Shown here one piece after another: positions 34,560 through 44,023 of a stretch of DNA of 64,000 nt. Positions within the stretch are counted from its first letter, which is position 1; every line of letters starts with the position of its first letter. Below the pieces are notes generated by a model. The model saw only the letters and a program-made list of their open reading frames with translations. It searched no databases and was not told the origin of the DNA. This stretch comes from Acidimicrobiia bacterium (lineage in GTDB: Bacteria > Actinomycetota > Acidimicrobiia > Spongiisociales > UBA11373). The position numbers and the translations under genes are program-made. The stretch spans positions 703,608 through 767,607 of the forward strand of contig CP129495.1 in assembly GCA_030584185.1 (NCBI GenBank), given 5' to 3'.

Positions 34560-35665
34560 GGCTCCCCCAGCGGATGGCCTTCGAGCGCTCTGAGCCCGAC
34601 CAGGAGCACCTCCCTCGACTCCGCCTCGTCGAGGCCTGCGTTCCTCACCCTGCGAACGAACTCCCCGCGGATGGACTGCTCTTCAGCAAGCGATTCCAGG
34701 TCATAGGAAGGGATGAGGGCGCCGGACACCACCTGTAGGGCGTCGAGATCGGGCCCGAGGGTTCCCAGCGCCGTCAGGTCGAGTTCCAGGGCCGGATCGA
34801 TCTCGCCGACAACCGTGAGCCGAACCGACCCCTCGAGCGACGCCAACAGCTCCCTGCCCCTGTTCGCCAGGGCGGTGGCATCGGTCAGGCCGGTCACATC
34901 GAGCTCGACGTCGGCGACCCGCGAGGTGGCCACCGAGATCCTCGACACCGCCACCTTGCCGTCGCCACCGACTTCGGCGATCACCAGCCCGGCGTTCTCT
35001 CGCTCCCCGAACGACAGCGGATCGGGGTTTCCGGGGTACAGAAAGGTCGCCTCGTCCCGGGCCCGGTGATAGTGCCCGACAAAGGCGAACTTCAGCCCGC
35101 TCTCGGCGACCGCCTCCGGCCGGAATGGGGCATGGCCGGCCTTGGGACGACCGGCGTGGTCGCGGTCTTCGGTTGCGATCCCGCCCAACGCCGCCCCGTG
35201 GAACAGTCCGATGTGGACCCCCGAGTCCGGGGCCGAGAAGCCCTCGAGGAAGCCGGGGGTACCCGCAGGGGCGCGATGTGCCGCCCCCCACAAGGTGAGG
35301 CCGTCGGCGAGCTCGAAGGGGGTCAGCCGGGCCTCCTCGAACACGTGGACGTTCGGGCTCCACTCCCCGCGGGCGTAGAGGCTCGCCGGCCCGAACCAGT
35401 CGTGGTTGCCCGGAGCCACCAGCACCGGCACATCCACAGAGGCGAAGGTTCGCTCGAGGAACCGCAGGGTGTCCTGGCCGGACCGCTCGTGCTCGTAGAG
35501 GTCGCCGCCGCAAAGGATGGCGTCCACCCTTTCTGCCGCTGCCGTTTCGAGAATTCGGGTCAGGGTGGAGCGGATGTTGTCGCGACGCCGCCTGCCGGCA
35601 TCGCCCAGGTTGGCGAAGGAGGCATCCAAATGGAGGTCGGCGAACATCGCCAGCTTCACGCTCAC
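34556..35665 (-). CDS. SbcD/Mre11-like metallophosphoesterase, YhaO type
   Basis: A 369-residue nuclease-type metallophosphoesterase. The five metal motifs are visible: FADLHLDA, CGGDLYEH, APGNHDWFG, GLFHGAAL and FVGHYHRA. A C-terminal capping region follows. It should form a complex with the YhaN-like ATPase encoded by the overlapping next gene and cut or trim DNA. The GTG at 35665 is close behind GAGG; GTG 35659 (residue 3) gives a better ribosome-site spacing and may be the real start. Confidence 0.88.
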   Translation of the reverse strand: MSVKLAMFADLHLDASFANLGDAGRRRRDNIRSTLTRILETAAAERVDAILCGGDLYEHERSGQDTLRFLERTFASVDVPVLVAPGNHDWFGPASLYARGEWSPNVHVFEEARLTPFELADGLTLWGAAHRAPAGTPGFLEGFSAPDSGVHIGLFHGAALGGIATEDRDHAGRPKAGHAPFRPEAVAESGLKFAFVGHYHRARDEATFLYPGNPDPLSFGERENAGLVIAEVGGDGKVAVSRISVATSRVADVELDVTGLTDATALANRGRELLASLEGSVRLTVVGEIDPALELDLTALGTLGPDLDALQVVSGALIPSYDLESLAEEQSIRGEFVRRVRNAGLDEAESREVLLVGLRALEGHPLGEP

Positions 35666-35759
35666 ACCTCGATCGGTCGGATCCGTGGGACCGGATCACG
35701 CTACCAGCGGCATGTGACGGTTCCGCGAGACGGCCAGGACACCCGGACCCCGGGGAGGA

Positions 35760-36425
35760 TCACACCTCGAACAGCCTCGGGGCCCGGCCCTCCAGCCCGC
35801 GCAGCAGGTCGTAATCGACCTCGACCCACCCGATCCCGCGATCCGCCGCCAGCACGCGCGCCTGGGGCACGACCACGGTGGCCGCCAGGATCCCTCGGAC
35901 CGGAGCCAGCGTCTGATCCTTGTTGAGGGCGGCGAGATACCGGGTCAGCTGCTCGACGCCGTCGATCTCCCCCCTTCTCTTGATCTCGACCGCCACCACC
36001 TGGCCGTCGGGGTCACGACAAAGCAGATCCACAGGTCCCACCTCGGTCCGATACTCCCGCTCCAGGATCTCGAGGCCCTCTTCGATCACGGCGAGGCGCT
36101 CGGCGATCAGTGCCTGCAGGTTCCGCTCGACGCCGTCCTTCTCCAGACCGGGGTCCGGGCCCAGGTCGTGGGACAGGTCGACCAGTATCTCCTCCACGAG
36201 GATGGTGAGGGTCTCCCCCGACGGGTTGGTCACCACCCACCGATCCTCGCCCTCCTCCAGATGGTTCGGTGCGTTCATCCAGTTGAGCGGCTTGTAGGCG
36301 CCACCGTCGGCGTGAACGGCGACGCAGCCGTCGGCCTTGACCATGATCAGGCGTACCGCCGATGGGAGGTGGGCATCGAGTCGCCCGGAGTAGTCGACCG
36401 AGCAGCGGGCGACGAGGAGCCTCAT
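35760..36425 (-). CDS. nucS: NucS/EndoMS mismatch endonuclease
   Basis: A 221-residue protein of the NucS family, which replaces MutS-MutL mismatch repair in most actinobacteria and many archaea. The C-terminal nuclease core has [19 protein letters not shown] and [16 protein letters not shown], giving the PD-(D/E)xK acidic residues and lysine; the N-terminal part ([20 protein letters not shown]) is the DNA-binding and dimer domain. The ATG at 36425 follows TAGCCT by eight bases with no ribosome site. The longer frame upstream of this ATG is not coding. It diverges from galU. Confidence 0.94.
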   Translation of the reverse strand: MRLLVARCSVDYSGRLDAHLPSAVRLIMVKADGCVAVHADGGAYKPLNWMNAPNHLEEGEDRWVVTNPSGETLTILVEEILVDLSHDLGPDPGLEKDGVERNLQALIAERLAVIEEGLEILEREYRTEVGPVDLLCRDPDGQVVAVEIKRRGEIDGVEQLTRYLAALNKDQTLAPVRGILAATVVVPQARVLAADRGIGWVEVDYDLLRGLEGRAPRLFEV

Positions 36426-36433
36426 GGACGGCG

Positions 36434-36477
36434 AGGCTAACGGGGTTCGCCGCCCGGCCCTCGCCGTCGGGTAGCGT
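36434..36477. promoter_or_regulatory. Divergent -10 boxes for nucS and galU, both leaderless
   Basis: TAGCCT on the minus strand (36434-36439) lies eight bases from the nucS ATG at 36425. TAGCGT on the plus strand (36472-36477) lies six bases from the galU ATG at 36484. Neither start has a Shine-Dalgarno sequence. Neither box has a recognisable -35 partner. Confidence 0.45.
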
Positions 36478-36483
36478 GCCGTC

Positions 36484-37311
36484 ATGAGCGCCGTGACCGT
36501 GGCGGTCGTCCCCTGTGCCGGAGCGGGAACGCGAATGCGCCCGGCCACCCGGGTGGTCGCCAAGCCGATGATTCCCGTGGTCGACCGCCCCGTCATCCAG
36601 TACGTCGTGGAGGAGGCCGTCGAGGCCGGGATCACCGAGGTGATCCTGGTGGTCGATGAACGACCGGGGAACCCCGTGCTCTCCCACTTCACCGAAGGAC
36701 CGGCGATGGCCGGGCTGGAGCAGGTGTCGTTCGTGGCGGTAACACAGTCCCAGCCCATGGGCCTGGGCGACGCCGTGCTCACGGCGCGCTCGGCCGTCGG
36801 AGACCGGCCGTTCATGTGCCTGCTCTCGGACATGTTCCCGCGCCCCGGCCGTTCCTTCAGCGGCCGCCTGGCGAGCCAGTTCGACGGCAGGCCAGTGCTT
36901 GCGGTGCGCCGGGTTCCGCCCGACTTCTTCGATCGCTACGGGATCGTCACCCCTGCCGGGGAGGCACAGGACGGAGTGCTGGAGGTGGCTGCCGCCGTCG
37001 AGAAGCCCGGGGCCGGAGCCGCCTCCGACCTGGCGATCGTCGGAAGGTACGTGTTCTCCCCTGAGATCTTCGACGACCTGGAGGCGATCCCGGCCGGCCA
37101 CGGAGGCGAGATCCAGCTGACCGACGCCATCGACCGCGCCGCCCGCCGCAGCGGGGCCCGCGCCGTGATCGTCGGCGACGACCTGCTCGACGTGGGGATG
37201 CCGTCGGGGCTGCTCGAGGCGACCGCCGCCGTCGGCCTCTCCCGACCCGAGCTGGCCGCAGACTTCCGCCAGGCTCTCCACCGTCTGCTCGACGAGGACC
37301 GACCCACCTGA
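36484..37311 (+). CDS. galU: UTP-glucose-1-phosphate uridylyltransferase
   Basis: A 275-residue nucleotidyltransferase of GalU length. [22 protein letters not shown] is the nucleotide-binding loop with the catalytic Arg and Lys; [20 protein letters not shown] and [19 protein letters not shown] are GalU landmarks, and [11 protein letters not shown] closes the site. It makes UDP-glucose for cell-wall sugars and glycolipids. Its stop codon forms one arm of a hairpin shared with the convergent DinB-like gene. Confidence 0.9.
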   Translation: MSAVTVAVVPCAGAGTRMRPATRVVAKPMIPVVDRPVIQYVVEEAVEAGITEVILVVDERPGNPVLSHFTEGPAMAGLEQVSFVAVTQSQPMGLGDAVLTARSAVGDRPFMCLLSDMFPRPGRSFSGRLASQFDGRPVLAVRRVPPDFFDRYGIVTPAGEAQDGVLEVAAAVEKPGAGAASDLAIVGRYVFSPEIFDDLEAIPAGHGGEIQLTDAIDRAARRSGARAVIVGDDLLDVGMPSGLLEATAAVGLSRPELAADFRQALHRLLDEDRPT

Positions 37312-37326
37312 GCCCGGACGGGCTCA
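37309..37326. terminator. Bidirectional hairpin built from two opposing stop codons
   Basis: TGAGCCCG (37309-37316) and CGGGCTCA (37319-37326) are perfect reverse complements separated by GA. The left arm begins with the galU stop TGA, and the right arm ends with the reverse complement of the DinB-like gene stop TGA. No T-run follows on either side, so efficiency as an intrinsic terminator is uncertain. Confidence 0.45.
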
Positions 37327-37809
37327 AATGACCTTGTCGGACCGCCCTGCCAGCTGCCTGATGAGATCGGTCTGCCCGGTGTGATAGGTGTCGTGGAACA
37401 GGTAGAACATCAACTGGCTGAGCCGGGGCAGCACCTTGCCCTCCTCGGATGGGATCTCCTCGGCCAGGAAGTCGGCGTCGGCCGCCGCCAGCGCCGCCTC
37501 GATCCGGTCGGAGGACTCCGCCAGCATCTCGAGCAGACGCTCGAAGCGGATCACTCCCGGGCCGTCGCCCCGGATCGGGTCCGACTCCCGTTGGTAGCGC
37601 TCCTCGTCGGCGTCGGTCATCACCGGCTCCGCCCCAAGGACACGCAGCACCCGGCCGCGCCCTGCCACCAGATGCCCCAGCACCCAGTTGAAGCAGTTGA
37701 CGTTGTAGGGCACGACCGTCAACGCCTCTTCGTGCGTGATGCCCTCGGCCTGCATGGCGACGATCCGCTCGTTGCGCCGGAAGGATCGCGACAGGAGGTC
37801 GGGCTGCAT
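37324..37809 (-). CDS. DinB/YfiT-fold protein
   Basis: A 161-residue four-helix-bundle protein of the DinB-like superfamily. Metal-binding histidines are expected in NWVLGHLVAGRG (first helix) and FHDTYHTGQTDLIRQL (C-terminal helix), both of which are seen. Members are metal-dependent thiol S-transferases or have unknown roles. The ATG at 37809 follows a TACCCT box by seven bases. It is convergent with galU and shares its terminator-like hairpin. Confidence 0.8.
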   Translation of the reverse strand: MQPDLLSRSFRRNERIVAMQAEGITHEEALTVVPYNVNCFNWVLGHLVAGRGRVLRVLGAEPVMTDADEERYQRESDPIRGDGPGVIRFERLLEMLAESSDRIEAALAAADADFLAEEIPSEEGKVLPRLSQLMFYLFHDTYHTGQTDLIRQLAGRSDKVI

Positions 37810-37816
37810 GGTGCCC

Positions 37817-37822
37817 AGGGTA
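37817..37822 (-). promoter_or_regulatory. Putative -10 box of the DinB-fold gene, leaderless arrangement
   Basis: TACCCT (read on the minus strand) lies seven bases upstream of the ATG at 37809, without a ribosome site between. Confidence 0.35.
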
Positions 37823-37887
37823 CCCCGGGTCGTCCCGGTCGTGACCCTGGCTACGATCCGAGGCCAGCGACCTCGGGAGTGGTTCCG

Positions 37888-38094
37888 ATGCCCGGCATCC
37901 TCTACGGCCTGCTTGCCACGGCGCTGCTGGTGATCGCCATCACCCTGTTCGATCTCAGCCGCAACCGGGTCCGCCACCTCCCCAAATGGGCCTGGGCGAT
38001 CATCATCGTGTGCAGCGTTCCCCTGGGCGCCATCGTCTACGCCACGGTCGGGCGGGTGTCGCCTCACGAGTTCGATCCACTGCGGGACGCATGA
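37888..38094 (+). CDS. Small PLDc_N-like membrane protein
   Basis: A 68-residue protein with two membrane helices. PKWAWAIIIVCSVPLGAIVY with the following TVGR resembles the N-terminal membrane module of phospholipase-D-type proteins (PLDc_N), here as a free-standing protein. Its stop overlaps the ABC ATPase start (ATGA), so it is the first gene of that transporter operon. The ATG at 37888 has GGGAG eight bases upstream; a GTG at 37879 is possible. Role in the transporter is not known. Confidence 0.65.
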   Translation: MPGILYGLLATALLVIAITLFDLSRNRVRHLPKWAWAIIIVCSVPLGAIVYATVGRVSPHEFDPLRDA

Positions 38095-38972
38095 CCCTGG
38101 CCATCGCCACCGAAGGCCTGAGCAAGGCTTACGGGCAGACCCTGGCCCTCGACCGCGTCGACCTCGCCGTTCCCGAGGGAAGCGTGTTCGGCCTCATCGG
38201 TCCCAACGGAGCCGGCAAGACGACGCTCCTCTCGATCCTCGCCGGGCTGCGCAGGCCGACTTCGGGTCGGTTCCGCCTCGCGGTGGAGCGGCGGCACCTG
38301 GCGGTGCTGGTGGACACACCCATGTTCGAACCGTGGCTGACCGCCGCCGAGGTGGTGGATCTGGCTCGTGGCCTCGTGGCCCCGGATCTCCCCCGACAGC
38401 GGGTGACCGACGCCCTGGAGGCCGCCGGACTCGCCGCGGTTGCCGACCGGCGTGTCGGTGGGTTCTCCCGCGGAATGACCCAGCGCCTGGGGATCGCCGC
38501 CGCCCTGGTGGGCGACCCGAAGGTGCTGATACTCGACGAGCCGTCGTCGGCGCTCGACCCGGCGGGACGAAAGGATGTCCTCGACCTGATCGGCGGCCTC
38601 GGCGGAGCGATCACCATCGTGCTCTCCACCCACATCCTCTCCGACGTCCAGCAGGTCTGCGACACGGTCGGGGTGATCGACCGGGGGGTACTCCGCTTCC
38701 AGGGCGACCTCGAGAGACTGCTGGAACGCACGTCGGGCGTGCTCTTGGTGCATGTCAGGCCACCAGTAGGCGAAGCCCGCCGGATGCTCGAAGCCGAGCC
38801 GTGGGTGACCTCCATAGTCGAGCCCGCCCCGGGGAGGATGCGGATCGCGGTGTCCTCACCCGACGCCGCCGAGCGCCGCATCGCCGGAGTGCTGGCGGAG
38901 GCCGGTGCGGCCGTGGTCTCGATCCAGCCGGCCACCGACCTCGAGACCGCCTTCCTGGAGCTCACCTCATGA
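38091..38972 (+). CDS. ABC exporter ATPase
   Basis: A 293-residue ABC-2-type ATPase. Walker A is GPNGAGKTT, the signature FSRGMTQRLGIAAAL, Walker B LILDEPSSALDPAGRKD, and the switch histidine is in LSTHIL. A C-terminal accessory domain of about 80 residues follows, as in drug and antibiotic exporters. It overlaps both neighbours by four bases: the small PLDc_N-like gene before and the permease after. Substrate unknown. Confidence 0.88.
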   Translation: MTLAIATEGLSKAYGQTLALDRVDLAVPEGSVFGLIGPNGAGKTTLLSILAGLRRPTSGRFRLAVERRHLAVLVDTPMFEPWLTAAEVVDLARGLVAPDLPRQRVTDALEAAGLAAVADRRVGGFSRGMTQRLGIAAALVGDPKVLILDEPSSALDPAGRKDVLDLIGGLGGAITIVLSTHILSDVQQVCDTVGVIDRGVLRFQGDLERLLERTSGVLLVHVRPPVGEARRMLEAEPWVTSIVEPAPGRMRIAVSSPDAAERRIAGVLAEAGAAVVSIQPATDLETAFLELTS

Positions 38973-39715
38973 ACCTGTGGAGGGTGGAGCTCGCCCGCCT
39001 GCTTCGGACCAACCGCTGGATGCTGCTCGCCGGGGTGTTCGCAACCTTCGGCCTCCTGGGACCGCTCAGCGCTCGCTACCTGGGCGAGATCATCGCCCGA
39101 TTCGGGGGCGAGATCGAGGTCACCTTCCCCGATCCGAAACCAATCGACGGGATCGCCCAGTTCGCCGCCAACTGGAGCCAGCTGGGCGTGCTGGCGGTTG
39201 TCATCGTTGCGGCGAGCGCCCTCGCCATCGACGCTCGCCCCGAGATCTCGGCGTTCTATCGCACCCGGGTCGAGAACGCCTGGCAGGTCGTCGCCCCCCG
39301 GTACTGGGTTCCACTTGCAGCTTCGGCTCTGTCGTTGATCGTCGGGACCTTCATGGCCGTGATCGCCACCGAGATCCTGATCGGGCCGCTCGACACGGTC
39401 GGGGTGGCGCTCGGCACGGGGCTGGCCGTGATCTACCTCGGGTTCCTGGTGGCGTTGGTGGCGGCGATCTCCACCTTCACCGCCGGCACGACCACCACGA
39501 TCTTCGCCGCGCTCGCCACCGCCATCGCCATCCCGGCGGTGGGCTTGATCGCCGCCGTGGAGCCCTGGCTTCCCAGCGAGCTGGTCGGTGCCGCCATGGA
39601 TCTTGCGAGCGACGCTGAGCCTTTGGACTTCTTGCGTTCCACGGTCAGCGCCCTCGCTTCCACAACCCTGCTGCTCCGGGTGGCGGTGCTGCGAATCGAC
39701 CGACGCGAGATCTGA
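38969..39715 (+). CDS. ABC-2-type permease
   Basis: A 248-residue membrane protein with about six helices (for example WMLLAGVFATFGLLGPLSA and a run near ALATAIAIPAVGLIAAVE). It starts MNLWRVELARLLRTNRW, a typical ABC-2 permease beginning. The ATGA overlap with the ATPase gene makes it the partner subunit. Together the three genes would export an unknown molecule. Confidence 0.85.
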   Translation: MNLWRVELARLLRTNRWMLLAGVFATFGLLGPLSARYLGEIIARFGGEIEVTFPDPKPIDGIAQFAANWSQLGVLAVVIVAASALAIDARPEISAFYRTRVENAWQVVAPRYWVPLAASALSLIVGTFMAVIATEILIGPLDTVGVALGTGLAVIYLGFLVALVAAISTFTAGTTTTIFAALATAIAIPAVGLIAAVEPWLPSELVGAAMDLASDAEPLDFLRSTVSALASTTLLLRVAVLRIDRREI

Positions 39716-39787
39716 TCGCTCCGGCGCCATGGGTACGGTTGTCCCTGTCGGCCGCTCCCCTTTGCGGCCGCGAACGGGCGGTGTCAG

Positions 39788-40939
39788 GTGCGCTGGTTCA
39801 CCGAGAGGCTGGCGTCATGGGCCTCGACGATCGACGAGGCGACCGTGGCACAGGCCATGGAGACGGCCTCGCTCCCCTTCATCGCCGGCCACGTCGCCCT
39901 CATGCCCGATGCCCATCTCGGCAAGGGAGCCACCGTGGGCTCGGTGATCCCCACGATCGGGGCGATCGTTCCGGCCGCCGTGGGCGTGGACATCGGGTGC
40001 GGGATGATCGCCGTGGAGACCGACCTCGACCGCGACGATCTCCCCTCCGACCTGGAACCTCTGCTGCGACGGATCGGCGACCTGATCCCGGCGGGCGTGG
40101 GGCGAGGCCAGGCTGCAGTCCGGAGTGGCCAGGAGTGGTTCCGCTCCCACCCCAACCTCTCGGTGAGCACCCTCGGGTTGGAGCGACGCGCCGTCGAGCA
40201 GTTCGGCAGCCTCGGAGCCGGCAACCACTTCGTGGAGGTCTGCCGGGATCCATCGGGAACGGTGTGGACGGTGCTGCACTCCGGCAGCCGGGGGGCAGGC
40301 AACCGGCTCGCCGAGCACCACATCGCTATCGCCAAGCACCTGTGCCGAGGCGTCTCCCTCCCCAACGCCGACCTGGCCCACCTCGAGGAGGGGACCGAGG
40401 AGTTCGACCGCTACCTGGAGGATCTCCACTGGGCCCAGGACTACGCCTTCGCCAATCGGGCGCGGATGATGGACCTGCTCCTCGACGGCATCGGTGGGGT
40501 GGCGCGACGGACCCCGGGCGAGATCCGCAGGATCAACTGTCACCACAACTACACGGCCCTTGAGCGTCACTTCGGTCGAGACGTGTGGATCACCCGAAAA
40601 GGGGCGATCCGAGCCGGTGCCGGCGAGATGGGGGTGATTGCCGGATCGATGGGAAGCCCCAACTACATCGTGCGCGGCAAGGGGAGTCCGCTCAGCTTCG
40701 AGTCGTGCGCCCATGGCGCCGGGCGTCGGATGAGCCGCAGCAAGGCCCGCAAGACCCTCACCGTCGAGTCGCTCGACGAGGCCATGAAGGGCACCGTCTG
40801 GCTGGAGGCGCACGCCGCCACTCTGGTGGACGAGTCGCCCGAGGCCTACAAGGACATCGACCAGGCGATGCTCGACCAGGAGGATCTGGTGGAGGTGGAC
40901 ACGGTGCTCACCCAGTTGGTGAACTACAAGGGCACCTGA
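39788..40939 (+). CDS. rtcB: RtcB-type RNA ligase
   Basis: A 383-residue RtcB family protein. Metal and GMP site motifs include [51 protein letters not shown] and [11 protein letters not shown]; the guanylylated histidine is H309 in [12 protein letters not shown]. RtcB joins 2',3'-cyclic phosphate or 3'-phosphate RNA ends to 5'-OH ends, in tRNA splicing or repair of cut RNA. At 383 residues it is the shorter, intein-free form. No rtcA or archease gene lies beside it; it sits between two ABC exporter operons. The GTG at 39788 is used; TACGGT at 39733-39738 may be its -10 box. Confidence 0.9.
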   Translation: MRWFTERLASWASTIDEATVAQAMETASLPFIAGHVALMPDAHLGKGATVGSVIPTIGAIVPAAVGVDIGCGMIAVETDLDRDDLPSDLEPLLRRIGDLIPAGVGRGQAAVRSGQEWFRSHPNLSVSTLGLERRAVEQFGSLGAGNHFVEVCRDPSGTVWTVLHSGSRGAGNRLAEHHIAIAKHLCRGVSLPNADLAHLEEGTEEFDRYLEDLHWAQDYAFANRARMMDLLLDGIGGVARRTPGEIRRINCHHNYTALERHFGRDVWITRKGAIRAGAGEMGVIAGSMGSPNYIVRGKGSPLSFESCAHGAGRRMSRSKARKTLTVESLDEAMKGTVWLEAHAATLVDESPEAYKDIDQAMLDQEDLVEVDTVLTQLVNYKGT

Positions 40940-40985
40940 TCGCCGCTCTCGCCGGGGGGCGTATCGTGTGCGTCCGGAGGAACCA

Positions 40986-41882
40986 ATGAGCGCAGCCATC
41001 GAGATCCACGGGCTGGCCAAGAGCTACGGCCGGACTCGCGCCCTGGACGGCCTCGACCTGACGGTGCGCACCGGAGAGGTACACGGCTTTCTCGGCCCCA
41101 ACGGGTCCGGAAAGACCACCACGATCCGGATCCTCCTCGGCCTGATCCGGGCCGATGCAGGATCTGCCCGCCTGCTGGGCGGCGACCCGTGGCGCGATGT
41201 GGTTGCCCTCCATCGGAGGCTCGCCTACGTCCCCGGTGACGTCAGTTTGTGGCCGTCCCTGTCCGGCGGCGAGGTGATCGACCTCCTCGGTCGCCTCCGC
41301 GGTGGCCTCGACCCACGCCGCAGGGCCGACTTCATCGAGCGCTTCGACCTCGATCCCACCAAGAAGTCACGCACCTACTCGAAGGGAAATCGTCAGAAGG
41401 TGGCCCTGGTGGCAGCGCTCTCGTCCGATGTGGAGCTGCTCATCCTCGACGAGCCCACCTCGGGACTCGACCCGCTGATGGAGGCCACCTTCCGGGAGGT
41501 GATCGGAAGCGAAGCCCGCAACGGCCGGACGGTGCTGCTCGCCAGCCACGTCCTGGCCGAGGTGGAGGCAATCGCCGACCGGGTGAGCATCATCCGGGAT
41601 GGCCGCAACGTGGAGTCGGGCACCCTCGTCGAGCTCAGGCACCTGACCAGGACCTCGATCGACGTGACCGTCTCCGCTCCGCCTGAGTTCCTCGCCGGCA
41701 TGGAGGGTGTGCACGACCTGGTGATCGACGGTCGTCGTGCCCGCTTCGAGGTGGACGGCGACGCCCTCGGCGAGGTGCTCTCCCGGCTGGCGCCGCTGGG
41801 GATCGTCTCGCTGGTGAGCAACCCTCCGACGTTGCAGGAGCTCTTCCTGCGCCACTACGCAAGTCCGGCGGAGAGCGGGTGA
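40986..41882 (+). CDS. ABC exporter ATPase
   Basis: A 298-residue ABC-2-type ATPase: Walker [10 protein letters not shown], signature [15 protein letters not shown], Walker [17 protein letters not shown], and [20 protein letters not shown]. The C-terminal domain is that of multidrug exporter ATPases. The ATG at 40986 has GGAGG six bases upstream, and TATCGT about 20 bases upstream can serve as -10 box. Its stop overlaps the permease start (GTGA). Confidence 0.88.
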   Translation: MSAAIEIHGLAKSYGRTRALDGLDLTVRTGEVHGFLGPNGSGKTTTIRILLGLIRADAGSARLLGGDPWRDVVALHRRLAYVPGDVSLWPSLSGGEVIDLLGRLRGGLDPRRRADFIERFDLDPTKKSRTYSKGNRQKVALVAALSSDVELLILDEPTSGLDPLMEATFREVIGSEARNGRTVLLASHVLAEVEAIADRVSIIRDGRNVESGTLVELRHLTRTSIDVTVSAPPEFLAGMEGVHDLVIDGRRARFEVDGDALGEVLSRLAPLGIVSLVSNPPTLQELFLRHYASPAESG

Positions 41883-43480
41883 TCGGGCTCACCGGTCTCG
41901 GCACCCTGGTCCGCCTGATCCTGCGACGTGATCGCTGGCTGTTGCCGATATGGATCCTGCTCCCGGCCGTGCTGGTCGGAGCGACGGCATCCGCACTCGG
42001 CGACCTCTACCCGACCGAAGAGGCGCGCCGGCAGTTCGCCACCATGATGTCGGCCAACCCCGGCATCACGGCGTTCCTCGGCCCCTTGTACGGATCATCC
42101 GTCGGAGCGCTGACCGCCTGGCGAACCGCCATGTTCGGCGTCGTCCTCGGAGGCCTGCCGGCGCTGTTCTCCGTGATCCGCCACACCCGCACGGAGGAGG
42201 AAGCGGGCCGCCGAGAGCTGATCGGCTCCGCCGTCGTCGGCAGGCACGCCCCCCTAACGGCGGCGCTCCTGGTCTTGTCCATCCAGGCGATGCTGATGGG
42301 CGGGGGCGTGGCGATGGCACTTGTCGTCGTCGGTGAGGCGACCGCAGGTGCGGTCGCCACCGGATCGGCATGGGCCGGGCTGGCGCTCTTCTGTGCCGGC
42401 CTGGGGGCCCTGATCGCCCAACTCGTGGAGAACCCCCGAACGGCACGCGGCATCGGCGGCGCCGCCATCGCCGCCGCCTACCTGATACGGATCGCGGGCG
42501 ACCTCGGGGGCGACGACTGGTCGTGGCTGTCCTGGCTGACACCCGTCGGGTGGCTGCACGCCGTCCGGCCCTTCGCCGGCGAGCAGTGGGGAGTGCTTGC
42601 CCTGCTCGGTGCCGGGGCGGTGATCTTCGGGTTCCTCGGCTACTTCTTGTCGGGGCGCCGCGACCTGGACGCCGGCCTGATCGCTCCCCGGCTGGGACCG
42701 CCCCTGGCGTCGAGGCGGCTGCGCAGCCCGCTGGCACTGGCGGGTCGGCTCCACCGGATGTCGATCGCCGGATGGACCGCCGGGATCGCCGTCTACGGAT
42801 TGATCGTTGGCGGGCTCGGGCCGAGCATCGTCGACGTCTTCGACGACAACCCTCAGCTACGCGAGATGTTCGAACGCCTGGGGGGCGAGGGTGCACTCAT
42901 CGACATCTTCCTCTCGGCCGGACTGGGGATGCTCGGGCTGTTGGCGGCCTCGGCGGCGGTGCAGGCGGCGCTCCGACTGCGATCCGAGGAGCAGAGCGGA
43001 CATGCCGAGGCCCTGCTCGCCACCTCGGTCGACCGCTCCCGGTTCATGGCCTCGCACGCCATCCTGGTCGCAGCCGGACCGTCGTTCGCCATGATCGTCG
43101 GCGGCCTGGTCACGGGGATCGCCTACGGCGCCACCACCGGTGATGTCCCATCACAGGCCGGCCGCCTCCTCGCCGCCGCCATGGCACAGATTCCGGCGGT
43201 GCTGGTCCTGGGCGGGATGACGCTTGCCCTGTTCGGATTGGTCCCCCGGTTCGCGATGGGAGCCTGGGGACTGCTCACCGGGTTCCTCGTCCTCGGCCAG
43301 CTCGGGGCGATCCTCGGTCTTCCCCGATGGGTGATGAACCTGTCGCCGTTCGCCCACGTGCCGGCGGCTCCCAGTGTGGCGGTGAGGATGACCCCTCTCC
43401 TCCTGCTCACCGCCGCCGCAGCCGCCCTCACGGTCGCCGGATTCCGCGGCTTCGAACGGCGGGACCTGACCGGGGTCTGA
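41879..43480 (+). CDS. Large ABC-2-type exporter permease
   Basis: A 533-residue membrane protein with about twelve helices in two similar halves, the size of a fused permease dimer as in tetronasin/antibiotic exporters of actinobacteria. The halves begin near [20 protein letters not shown] and [19 protein letters not shown]. It is read after the ATPase gene with a GTGA overlap. Substrate unknown; antibiotic or lipid export are the usual roles. Confidence 0.85.
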   Translation: MIGLTGLGTLVRLILRRDRWLLPIWILLPAVLVGATASALGDLYPTEEARRQFATMMSANPGITAFLGPLYGSSVGALTAWRTAMFGVVLGGLPALFSVIRHTRTEEEAGRRELIGSAVVGRHAPLTAALLVLSIQAMLMGGGVAMALVVVGEATAGAVATGSAWAGLALFCAGLGALIAQLVENPRTARGIGGAAIAAAYLIRIAGDLGGDDWSWLSWLTPVGWLHAVRPFAGEQWGVLALLGAGAVIFGFLGYFLSGRRDLDAGLIAPRLGPPLASRRLRSPLALAGRLHRMSIAGWTAGIAVYGLIVGGLGPSIVDVFDDNPQLREMFERLGGEGALIDIFLSAGLGMLGLLAASAAVQAALRLRSEEQSGHAEALLATSVDRSRFMASHAILVAAGPSFAMIVGGLVTGIAYGATTGDVPSQAGRLLAAAMAQIPAVLVLGGMTLALFGLVPRFAMGAWGLLTGFLVLGQLGAILGLPRWVMNLSPFAHVPAAPSVAVRMTPLLLLTAAAAALTVAGFRGFERRDLTGV

Positions 43481-43500
43481 GCACCCGTCGGCCGGCGGCC

Positions 43501-44010
43501 CTACCGGGTGAGGTCCTGGGAGGCGAACCCCGTCAGAATCGCCTCCATCTCCTGCCGCTGATCGTCCGGGATCAAGGACAACATCCGCTCCGGCAGGGGC
43601 ACGAACACGCCGGAGCCTTCTGCGAGAGTCGCCTCCGGGTCGGCGGCGGCCCACATCCTGGCGATCAGCCGCACCCGATCGGCCTCGAGATCGTCATCGA
43701 GCTCCGCCTCGGCCACCAGCGGGATACCGACCCGTACCGGCCGCCGCAACCGCTGCTCCATCGACACGGTCACATGGAACCGGCGGCGATAGCGAAGCAG
43801 GCACCACATCATCACCTCGTCGAACACCACGGCGACGATGCCACCGTGGAGGATCGATCCCATGCCGGCGTGATCCTCGGATGCGACGAACTCGGTGCGA
43901 ACCCGATCGGGCCCGGGGACGGTGAAGGTGAGGCGCAGGCCGCCGTCATGCCCGGGAGAACAGCCAAAGCAGCGCCAGGTTTCCAACGGCGGAATGGCGC
44001 CCTCGGCCAT
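43501..44010 (-). CDS. Hotdog-fold thioesterase, PaaI-like
   Basis: A 169-residue hotdog-fold protein. GSILHGGIVAVVFDEVMMW is the catalytic helix region of PaaI-type acyl-CoA thioesterases, with the Asp of FDE. An N-terminal CFGCSPGHDGGLRL is the Cys-rich start common in this subgroup. It hydrolyses an unknown acyl-CoA. It lies 13 bases downstream of sufB and is probably transcribed with it. Confidence 0.82.
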   Translation of the reverse strand: MAEGAIPPLETWRCFGCSPGHDGGLRLTFTVPGPDRVRTEFVASEDHAGMGSILHGGIVAVVFDEVMMWCLLRYRRRFHVTVSMEQRLRRPVRVGIPLVAEAELDDDLEADRVRLIARMWAAADPEATLAEGSGVFVPLPERMLSLIPDDQRQEMEAILTGFASQDLTR

Positions 44011-44023
44011 CGGGCCGCTCCTC

